This document shows, piece after piece, positions 1-4,994 of a stretch of DNA of 5,111 nucleotides. This DNA comes from Pyramidobacter sp. GTDB lineage: Bacteria > Synergistota > Synergistia > Synergistales > Dethiosulfovibrionaceae. The stretch lies in assembly GCA_017940445.1 (NCBI GenBank), contig JAGAYQ010000170.1:1-5111 (forward strand), given 5' to 3'. Every line of letters starts with the position of its first letter. Position 1 is the first letter of the stretch. Below the pieces are notes generated by a model. It was not told the origin of the DNA, did not search any database, and was given only the letters and a program-made list of their open reading frames with translations. A program made the position numbers and the translations under genes.

Positions 1-968
1 CCCCACTCGTTGTCGTACCAGGCAAAGACCTTGACCAGGCCGTTCATCACGATCGTCTGATCGGGAGCGAAGATGCTGGAGCGATCGTCGTGCACAAAGT
101 CCATCGACACGCACTCGTCATCGACCACGCCCAGATATTTGCCCATGCTGCCGGCAGCGGCCTTTCTCACAACGTCGTTGACCTCTTCGGCGGTGACTTC
201 CTTCTTGGGCATGAAGGTCAGGTCGACGATCGAAACGTCGGGCGTGGGCACGCGCAGGGCCATGCCGTTCATCTTGCCCTTCAGCGCGGGGATGACCAGC
301 GCGACGGCCTTGGCAGCGCCGGTGGTGGTGGGCACCATCGAGAGCGCGGCGGCGCGGGCGCGGTAACTGCTCTTCTTGTGCGACTTGTCGACAAGGTTCT
401 GATCGCCGGTGTAGGAGTGGATGGTGGTCATCAGGCCCTTCTCGATGCCGATGGCATCATTGAGCACCTTGGCCAGAGGAGCAAGGCAGTTGGTCGTGCA
501 CGAAGCGTTGGAGATGATGTTGTCCTTGGCAGGATCATAAGTCTCTTCGTTGACGCCCATGACAAACGTGGCAACGCCGTCGCCCTTGCCGGGAGCCGTG
601 ATGACGACCTTCTTGGCGCCGCACGCAAGGTGGACGCCCGCGGCCTCGGCCGTGACGTTCTTGCCCGTGCCCTCGATGACGACATCGACGCCCAGTTCCT
701 TCCAGGGGTATTTGTTGTCCTCGGGCTTGACGACAAGGATCTTCTGTCCGTTGACGATCATGTAGTCGCCCTCGGTCGTCACTGTGCCGTTGAAGCGGCC
801 GTGCACCGAGTCATACTTGAACAGATACGCCGACTGCTCGACAGAAGCGCTGTGGCGGGTGATGGCGACTACCTCGAACAAGCCCTTCTTGTCGTACTCG
901 AACATCGCGCGAAGGACCAGACGGCCGATACGGCCAAAACCGCTGATTGCAACCTTGACTTTGCTCAT
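1..968 (-). CDS. gap: Glyceraldehyde-3-phosphate dehydrogenase, phosphorylating, probably NADP-preferring (C-terminus cut by window edge)
   Basis: Cytosolic enzyme interconverting glyceraldehyde 3-phosphate and 1,3-bisphosphoglycerate in glycolysis/gluconeogenesis. The 322 visible residues cover nearly the whole family length (about 335); the frame is open at base 1 just after the conserved WYDNEWG. Seen: N-terminal Rossmann motif GFGRIGR (residues 10-16), catalytic SNASCTTN with Cys157 (Cys149 in the Bacillus stearothermophilus enzyme), His184 (His176), PTTTGAAKA (213-221) and LRVPTPDVS with the phosphate-binding Arg. Odd: the usual ING before FGRIGR is ISG; the NAD-ribose-binding Asp32 is Arg38 (AITRHS instead of the usual AINDL type); Leu187-Pro188 are Lys195-Ser196; ESTG is EGTG. 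In characterised GAPDHs changes at positions 32, 187 and 188 shift preference to NADP, so NADP use is inferred. It is not erythrose-4-phosphate dehydrogenase, because the GAPDH loop TTTGAAKA is intact. The start at 968 has AGGAGG at 979-984, 10 bases upstream. It is transcribed from its own promoter (1027-1055), separated from whiA by a terminator. Confidence 0.96.
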   Translation of the reverse strand, partial: MSKVKVAISGFGRIGRLVLRAMFEYDKKGLFEVVAITRHSASVEQSAYLFKYDSVHGRFNGTVTTEGDYMIVNGQKILVVKPEDNKYPWKELGVDVVIEGTGKNVTAEAAGVHLACGAKKVVITAPGKGDGVATFVMGVNEETYDPAKDNIISNASCTTNCLAPLAKVLNDAIGIEKGLMTTIHSYTGDQNLVDKSHKKSSYRARAAALSMVPTTTGAAKAVALVIPALKGKMNGMALRVPTPDVSIVDLTFMPKKEVTAEEVNDVVRKAAAGSMGKYLGVVDDECVSMDFVHDDRSSIFAPDQTIVMNGLVKVFAWYDNEW

Positions 969-995
969 AGAAAAGACGCCTCCTGAAATTTTATC

Positions 996-1010
996 GCGGC
1001 GCGGGGCCGC
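996..1010 (-). other. Small GC hairpin in the gap 5' leader
   Basis: The predicted gap mRNA leader contains GCGGC and GCCGC separated by a five-base loop, able to form a 5-bp all-GC stem about 11 bases upstream of the AGGAGG ribosome binding site. It may merely protect the 5' end of the transcript, since it would lie close to the predicted start point near 1020. GC-rich five-base stems arise easily by chance in this genome, so a role is uncertain. Confidence 0.35.
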
Positions 1011-1026
1011 ATTGCTACCCGATATT

Positions 1027-1055
1027 AATTTAAGCTCAAAAACGCCGCCTGTCAA
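1027..1055 (-). promoter_or_regulatory. Sigma70-type promoter of gap
   Basis: On the minus strand a perfect -35 box TTGACA (1055-1050) is followed, after exactly 17 bases, by TAAATT (1032-1027), which matches four of six -10 consensus positions. Transcription would start near 1020, leaving a leader of about 50 bases that ends in AGGAGG. Upstream of the -35 box lie A-tracts (1085-1078, 1075-1071, 1061-1057) resembling an UP element, fitting a strongly expressed metabolic gene. The promoter lies directly after the whiA terminator, so gap is likely an independent transcription unit. Confidence 0.8.
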
Positions 1056-1070
1056 GTTTTTATGCTCAAA
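1029..1070 (-). promoter_or_regulatory. Candidate operator pair: two TTTGAGCWTAAA boxes 30 bp apart
   Basis: Minus-strand box 1 (1070-1059) reads TTTGAGCATAAA and box 2 (1040-1029) reads TTTGAGCTTAAA; they differ at one base and their centres are exactly 30 bp apart, about three helical turns. Box 2 is itself nearly palindromic (10 of 12 positions match its reverse complement; box 1 matches 8 of 12). Box 2 overlaps the -10 box and box 1 sits just upstream of the -35 box, the geometry expected for a repressor binding cooperatively on one face of DNA. The regulator is unknown; the AT-rich surroundings make chance similarity possible. Confidence 0.45.
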
Positions 1071-1089
1071 TTTTTCATTTTTTTTCGGC

Positions 1090-1133
1090 AAAAAAAATCA
1101 GCCGCAGGGAAAATTTTCCTTGCGGCTGATTTT
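1090..1133 (-). terminator. Rho-independent terminator of the SPOR-rapZ-yvcK-whiA operon
   Basis: Two adjoining 20-base arms, 1114-1133 and 1094-1113, are complementary with a single mismatch and meet without a spacer, so the loop forms inside the central AAAATTTT. In the minus-strand transcript the stem is followed at once by eight U residues (1097-1090). The first arm starts three bases past the whiA stop codon. On the plus strand the following T-run is short and interrupted, so it is mainly a minus-strand terminator. Confidence 0.93.
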
Positions 1134-1136
1134 ATA

Positions 1137-2009
1137 TCAATTTCCTGTTGAAAAACCAGCTGTCTCGGCGATCGTTCGCAGCTTGTTCAGGCGGTATTTC
1201 ACCGTGCTCTTGCTCACCTGCGGACGGAGCAGATCGCCAAGGTCCGAAAGGCTGGCTTCGGGATACTCCAGACGAACATGCGCCAGCGGCGCCAGCTTTT
1301 CCGGGATCAGCTCCGGATGATGCTGAATGAGGAACTCGATAAACGCCCGGTGCTCGCGCGACGTGGCGACGCTGCGGCGGATATTGGCGCTGTCGCAGTT
1401 GGCCTGCTTGTTGGCAAGGTCGCGGCTGGAACGCATCATCGACTGCTCTTCCAGCGCCGAGGCCACGCTCTCCAGCCCGATAAAGTAGCAGAAGCGCATG
1501 ATGTGCTGAAGGTCGCGGATCGACAGTTCCCACACGCCGCCGTTCTCACGGTATGAACACGTTATGCCGCTGCCGTCGAGGAGCTCTTTCACGCTCAGGA
1601 ACACCGTCTTGCTGTGGAAGCGCATCAGGCAGTAATACCCGCGCCGCGGGTTGTAGATGCTGCCCGTGCAGCCGTACACGCCGCGCGCCCACGTCCAGCG
1701 GATGAAATCAGCGCGCCGCGAGCGGGCGAGGATCTTCCGGTACAGCTCGACGGGCAGCAGCAGCGATACATGACGGCTGCGCACCCGCAGGATGTCGTTC
1801 AGTTCACAGTCTGCGCTCCACGTTACCTTCGGCCACAGACGGCGAAAGCGGCGGAACACCCACAGCCGCGGCAGCGAAAGCACCACCGAGCCGCCCTCGC
1901 TGCGAGATTTCATGCAGGCAACGATGCCGGACAGCTCCGACTCAGCGGATACAGAATCGGTGATCGGAGCCGAGAACCACTCGTCCCATCGCTCCGTGCT
2001 GATCTTCAT
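1137..2009 (-). CDS. whiA: DNA-binding protein WhiA (sporulation/cell-division regulator family)
   Basis: WhiA proteins pair a degenerate LAGLIDADG homing-endonuclease-like domain with a C-terminal helix-turn-helix; they control sporulation-septation genes in Streptomyces and influence division and chromosome segregation in Bacillus. Seen in the 290 residues: the LAGLIDADG-like signature WARGVYGCTGSIYNP (107-121; Bacillus has RGAFLAGGSVNNP), the linker NCDSANIRRSVATS (204-217) and the C-terminal HTH with IPEKLAPLAHVRLEYPEASL (235-254), LGDLL and SKSTVKYRLNKLRTIAE (266-282). It is shorter than the Bacillus protein (about 316) and its N-terminal third is weakly conserved and rich in Arg and Trp, so recognition rests mainly on the second half. 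The start ATG overlaps the yvcK stop by four bases, implying translational coupling; no strong ribosome binding site of its own is visible. It is the last gene of the operon, and no crh gene follows as it does in Bacillus. Confidence 0.93.
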   Translation of the reverse strand: MKISTERWDEWFSAPITDSVSAESELSGIVACMKSRSEGGSVVLSLPRLWVFRRFRRLWPKVTWSADCELNDILRVRSRHVSLLLPVELYRKILARSRRADFIRWTWARGVYGCTGSIYNPRRGYYCLMRFHSKTVFLSVKELLDGSGITCSYRENGGVWELSIRDLQHIMRFCYFIGLESVASALEEQSMMRSSRDLANKQANCDSANIRRSVATSREHRAFIEFLIQHHPELIPEKLAPLAHVRLEYPEASLSDLGDLLRPQVSKSTVKYRLNKLRTIAETAGFSTGN

Positions 2010-3139
2010 TTCTCGTGCCCGCTTTCAAGGCGGCGGTACACGCGCATCAGCGATTCAGCCAGGCGAGCGCTGTGATGCCGGATCACGCCGCTGTCCTGAA
2101 CGTGCAGCAGCGGCGCTCGGAAGACCTGACACTTCTTCCCGGCCAGAAATTCTTCGTCGGCCCGCGAGAGCATCAGCGGCTCGGCTCCCTGCCGGCTGTA
2201 CCGTTCGCGCAGCAGCTCCGGGATCATGTCCTCGCTGACGACGACCGCATCCGGAAAGCGCCCCAGCGCCTGCGCCACCCATTTGATGTGGTCAAGCTGC
2301 GTCATGCCGCTGGTCTCCCCCGGCTGCGTCATCAGATTGCAGACATAGACGATCGGACAGTGCACGTCTTTCAGCGCCGCTGCAAACGCCGCCACGAGCA
2401 GATTGGGGATGACGCTCGTGAACAGGCTGCCCGGCCCAAGGATGACCATATCGGCGTCGCCGAGCACCGCGAACGCTTCCTGAACGGGACGCGCGCCGCG
2501 CGGCTCCAGCCGGATGGTGCGGATGTCGCGTCCCCGTTCGGCCACGGCCAGCTCCCCGCGCAGCGTCTCGCCGTCAAACGTTTCCGCCACGAGCGTGACG
2601 TTCTCGCTCGTGATCGGCAGCACGCGCCCGCGAATAGCCAGCAGACCGTTGACGAGCTCGACAGCATTTTTAAAGTCGCCGGAGAGCTCCGTCGCCGCCA
2701 GCAGGATGAGATTGCCCAGGCTGTGCCCCTTCAGGTCGCCCTGATCAAAGCGGAAGTTCATGAAGGCGCGCAGCTGATCGTCGTTCTCGCTCAGAGCCAC
2801 CAGGCAGTTGCGAATGTCGCCGGGCGGCAGCATGCCCCAGTCGCGAACGAGGCGCCCGCTGCTGCCGCCTTCGTCGGTAACCGTGACCAGCGCGACGATA
2901 TTGCGCGTGTAGCCTTTCAGCCCTTTCAGCAGCGAAGAAAGCCCCGTCCCGCCTCCGACTGCCACAAAATGGGGTCCTCCCGCGAGACGGAGCTGAACCG
3001 CAGCCGCTGCCGCCTGTTTTTCATTGAGATGCTTGGCGATGAACGTGCGCACGCGGCGGCTGTTGCGGAACAGCAACGCCACCGCGATGCCGCCTGCAAT
3101 GCAGCCGCCCGTAAAGATCAGGATCACGGCGAGGATCAT
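2006..3139 (-). CDS. yvcK: YvcK/CofD-family protein with N-terminal membrane anchor (UDP-sugar-binding growth factor)
   Basis: YvcK proteins resemble the 2-phospho-L-lactate transferase CofD, bind UDP-GlcNAc and, in Bacillus and relatives, are needed for normal cell shape and growth on gluconeogenic carbon sources. Seen in the 377 residues: a hydrophobic segment at 2-24 followed by Arg-rich residues (probable single membrane span), a linker to about 55, then the family core: VGGGTGLSSLLKGLK (61-75), VTDEGGSSGRL (87-97), LPPGDIRNCL (104-113), GHSLGNLIL (138-146), LGPGSLFTSVIPNLL (234-248) and TQPGETSGMT (271-280). The Bacillus protein (about 317 residues) lacks the membrane segment, which explains the extra length here. 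The start ATG overlaps the rapZ stop by four bases and is preceded by a G-rich stretch including GGAG, 4 bases before the ATG. The neighbours rapZ and whiA are the conserved partners of this gene. Confidence 0.95.
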   Translation of the reverse strand: MILAVILIFTGGCIAGGIAVALLFRNSRRVRTFIAKHLNEKQAAAAAVQLRLAGGPHFVAVGGGTGLSSLLKGLKGYTRNIVALVTVTDEGGSSGRLVRDWGMLPPGDIRNCLVALSENDDQLRAFMNFRFDQGDLKGHSLGNLILLAATELSGDFKNAVELVNGLLAIRGRVLPITSENVTLVAETFDGETLRGELAVAERGRDIRTIRLEPRGARPVQEAFAVLGDADMVILGPGSLFTSVIPNLLVAAFAAALKDVHCPIVYVCNLMTQPGETSGMTQLDHIKWVAQALGRFPDAVVVSEDMIPELLRERYSRQGAEPLMLSRADEEFLAGKKCQVFRAPLLHVQDSGVIRHHSARLAESLMRVYRRLESGHEK

Positions 3140-4023
3140 GACGCTCCGCCCCCGCGCGAATCGCGATCGATGTCACGGTGAAAGACCTGGAGCTCGACGC
3201 CCCTCACCGCTGCAAGGCGCTTCCCCAGCCACTCGGCCGCGAAGACCGAGCGGTGATGTCCGCCCGTGCAGCCGATGGCGATATGAAGAAAGTTCTTGCC
3301 GCTGAGGTGGTACGCCGGGATGATCGTCTCGAAGAACTCGAGCGACTGATGCAAAAACTTTTCCGTCATACGATCAGTGCAGATATACTTCTGGACCGCT
3401 TCGTCAAGACCGGAGAGATTTTTCAGCGACTCCACGTAATACGGATTGACAAGGAACCGCACATCCAGCACAAAATCGGCGTCGAGGGCGACGCCGTACT
3501 TGAAGCCGAACGAACTGACCATGACCTGCAGCCCCTCGGGATTCCGGGCCAGCAGCTCCATGATCGCCGCTCTCAGCTGCCCCATCGACAGCGACGACGT
3601 GTCGATGATCCGGTCGGCAACGTGGCGGAAGCGCGACAGCTGCTTTTTCTCAAGCGCGATCCCTTCCAGCAGAGAGTTCATGAAGCCCAGCGGGTGACGG
3701 CGGCGTGTCAGGCTGAAACGCCTCAGCAGGATCTCGTCAGACGCTTCGAGGAAAATCACCTGAACGTCCGCGCCTTTGCGCTTGAGCTCGTCCACCACCT
3801 GAGGCAGGCTGTCCTTGAATTCAGCGTTGCGCACATCGATGACCGCTCCGACGCCGTTTTCCAGCGCCTGGGGATGCTGCGAGAGCATCTCCATCAGCTC
3901 AGGGAGCATCCCGGCCGGCAGATTGTCGACGGCAAAAAATCCCAGGTCCTCAAGAAGATGCAAAACGCTGCTCTTGCCGCTGCCTGAAAGGCCTGTGATG
4001 ATCAGCAGTTTTTTAGGATACAT
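3136..4023 (-). CDS. rapZ: RapZ/YvcJ nucleotide-binding protein
   Basis: RapZ is a P-loop protein; in Escherichia coli it is an RNA adaptor that presents the small RNA GlmZ to RNase E and so tunes glucosamine-6-phosphate synthesis, while Bacillus YvcJ hydrolyses nucleotides. The 295 residues match the family length. Seen: Walker A GLSGSGKS (11-18), VDNLP (32-36), Walker-B-like VIDVRN (61-66), TRRRHPL (106-112), SFGFKYG (171-177), LDVRFLVNPYY (186-196) and the C-terminal signature IGCTGGHHRSV (250-260). I chose the ATG at 4023 because MYPKKLLIITG begins the family's usual N-terminus; longer in-frame starts would overlap the SPOR gene and add 35 non-conserved residues. A weak GAGGCGG overlaps the upstream stop codon. 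Odd: the tail ends HRDIDRDSRGGGAS, without the Lys/Arg cluster that E. coli RapZ uses for RNA binding, so a nucleotide or metabolite role is likelier than GlmZ-type RNA handling. Confidence 0.96.
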   Translation of the reverse strand: MYPKKLLIITGLSGSGKSSVLHLLEDLGFFAVDNLPAGMLPELMEMLSQHPQALENGVGAVIDVRNAEFKDSLPQVVDELKRKGADVQVIFLEASDEILLRRFSLTRRRHPLGFMNSLLEGIALEKKQLSRFRHVADRIIDTSSLSMGQLRAAIMELLARNPEGLQVMVSSFGFKYGVALDADFVLDVRFLVNPYYVESLKNLSGLDEAVQKYICTDRMTEKFLHQSLEFFETIIPAYHLSGKNFLHIAIGCTGGHHRSVFAAEWLGKRLAAVRGVELQVFHRDIDRDSRGGGAS

Positions 4024-4036
4024 CGCGTTCGCCGCC

Positions 4037-4771
4037 TCAGTCGTTCTGACGGACGAAGACAGGATGTCCGGCCGCCTTGATGACGCCGGCCACTTCGTTC
4101 GCCTGCGCGCGGTCGGCGCCGCCGGCAACGATCACGCGGAAGTACGTTTTGCCGTTCACCTCGGCCTTGCGCACGACAGCGCTGTGCCCCGTCTTCTTCA
4201 AAGAAGATACGACAGCGTTTGCCGCGGCCCTCGTCGTATACGAGCCGCACTGCACGACATAGGCACTGGAATCGATCGTCATGCCGCGCACGGCAGGCTT
4301 CTTCTCCGCTTCGCGGACAGGCTCCTGCTTTTTCTGTTCAGCACGGGACGCGCTTTTGCTGCTTGCAGGAGGATCTTTCTGAGCCGCAGCGCTTGCGCTC
4401 CCCTGAGATGGCCTCTCGGTGACTGAGCGCTTTTCTTCAGCCTGGCGCCCCGCATTGCGGTGGACCGGCTGGGCGATCTGCACGTCGCGAAGCGTCTCCT
4501 TTTTCGAGACGGTACCCTCTTCAGCGCTGTCTGCCGCTTTCTCGGCGCGAGGCTCCGCTGCCGCCTTTACTTCTGCCGTTTTGACCTCGGCTGTCTTGCG
4601 GACCGAGCGCGGCTGCGCGATGATCGCCGGCTTGGGAAGACTGGGAGACCAGAGGATCCTGATCCCCACGACGACGATCCCCAGGGCGATCACGCCCAGG
4701 ATGGGAAGCATGAAATCACCAAAAGGAACGGCCGGCTTTTGCTTGAAACGGCTTGTTGATCTGGCCGCCAT
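4037..4771 (-). CDS. Membrane-anchored SPOR-domain protein
   Basis: Probable bitopic inner-membrane protein whose periplasmic SPOR domain binds glycan strands denuded of stem peptides, typically at division sites. Seen in the 244 residues: a basic cytoplasmic tail (1-16), a hydrophobic transmembrane segment (about 21-40), a long low-complexity linker rich in Ala, Lys, Glu, Ser and Arg (about 45-165, including a tandem TAEVK repeat at 60-69), and a C-terminal SPOR domain (about 169-241) starting YVVQCGSYTTRAAANAV and ending GHPVFVRQ. This layout (tail, span, charged linker, SPOR) is that of FtsN, DedD and DamX, but the linker shows no sequence that would decide between them, so I give no symbol. 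The start has an excellent ribosome binding site GAGGTGAT (4784-4777) five bases upstream. It is the first gene of the operon, 13 bases before rapZ, linking the cluster to septal peptidoglycan. Confidence 0.9.
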   Translation of the reverse strand: MAARSTSRFKQKPAVPFGDFMLPILGVIALGIVVVGIRILWSPSLPKPAIIAQPRSVRKTAEVKTAEVKAAAEPRAEKAADSAEEGTVSKKETLRDVQIAQPVHRNAGRQAEEKRSVTERPSQGSASAAAQKDPPASSKSASRAEQKKQEPVREAEKKPAVRGMTIDSSAYVVQCGSYTTRAAANAVVSSLKKTGHSAVVRKAEVNGKTYFRVIVAGGADRAQANEVAGVIKAAGHPVFVRQND

Positions 4772-4776
4772 AAAAT

Positions 4777-4784
4777 ATCACCTC
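4777..4784 (-). promoter_or_regulatory. Strong ribosome binding site of the SPOR gene
   Basis: GAGGTGAT on the minus strand is complementary to the 16S rRNA tail (AUCACCUC) over eight bases and lies five bases before the ATG at 4771. It is the strongest such site in the operon and fixes the start of the first gene; the following genes rely on close spacing or overlap. Confidence 0.85.
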
Positions 4785-4802
4785 ATTTGCACCAGGATAA
4801 CA

Positions 4803-4834
4803 CGACGGGGACAAGTCCAGACCTGCCCCCGCCG
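4803..4834 (-). other. Leader RNA hairpin upstream of the SPOR-rapZ-yvcK-whiA operon
   Basis: In the minus-strand RNA bases 4834-4821 pair with 4816-4803 to give a continuous 14-bp stem closed by the tetraloop CUGG (4820-4817). Three of the pairs are G-U wobbles (4823/4814, 4826/4811, 4832/4805); on the plus strand the same positions would be A-C mismatches, so the structure is specific to the operon's sense strand. It ends 18 bases before the ribosome binding site and has no following U-run, so it is not a standard terminator. A regulatory or mRNA-stabilising leader role is inferred. Confidence 0.55.
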
Positions 4835-4899
4835 AAATCTTTCCTCTTTAAAATACGTTTTTTCGTTAAACGGCTCGGGCTGTTCCGGCAGGTTTGGCG

Positions 4900-4933
4900 A
4901 AAAAAGCATGAGACGGCGTGGCGCCGTTGCTGC
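4900..4933 (-). terminator. Candidate terminator of the upstream unidentified gene
   Basis: A perfect 6-bp stem, ACGGCG (minus 4927-4922) with CGCCGT (4918-4913) around a three-base loop, can be extended across an internal loop by GCA (4933-4931) pairing with TGC (4908-4906), which is followed directly by six U residues (4905-4900). It lies about 60 bases past the stop codon of the gene at 4995-5111. The stem is shorter and less perfect than the whiA terminator, so it may leak or be fortuitous. The AT-rich tract just downstream (about 4835-4870) is where a promoter for the SPOR operon would be expected; only weak -10-like sequence (minus TATTTT) without a convincing -35 box is visible. Confidence 0.5.
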
Positions 4934-4994
4934 GACGCGAAACAAAGCAAAGCTCTACGCCCCGCCGAGGGCATTGCGGTCGCGAAAAACCGAA

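Noticed and set aside
90..986. 298-residue plus-strand open frame across the gap gene
   Set aside because: It is exactly antisense to the unmistakable GAPDH; His/Asp/Arg/Val-rich translation, no family motif and no ribosome binding site. Long antisense frames are expected with this GC-rich codon use.
1137..1533. 133-residue alternative minus-strand frame inside whiA
   Set aside because: Out-of-frame overlap of the conserved WhiA C-terminal domain; Arg/Pro/Gln-rich translation with no motif.
2015..3181. 388-residue plus-strand open frame across yvcK
   Set aside because: Antisense to yvcK with conserved CofD motifs on the other strand; the translation is rich in His, Gln, Arg and Ala and resembles no protein.
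3178..3987. 269-residue plus-strand open frame across rapZ
   Set aside because: Antisense shadow of rapZ, no start signal and no recognisable domain.
4024..4128. Upstream in-frame extension of rapZ by 35 residues
   Set aside because: The added residues overlap the SPOR coding end, are low-complexity and Arg/Ser-rich, and precede the standard RapZ N-terminus MYPKKLLIITG.
4570..4600. Tandem TAEVK repeat in the SPOR linker as a DNA repeat element
   Set aside because: Only two five-codon copies; ordinary low-complexity expansion in a disordered linker rather than a mobile or regulatory repeat.
4783..4974. 63-codon minus-strand frame in the intergenic leader
   Set aside because: No ribosome binding site before its ATG, Arg/Cys-rich translation, spans the candidate terminator and the leader hairpin, and ends inside the SPOR ribosome binding site. 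Better read as untranslated leader.
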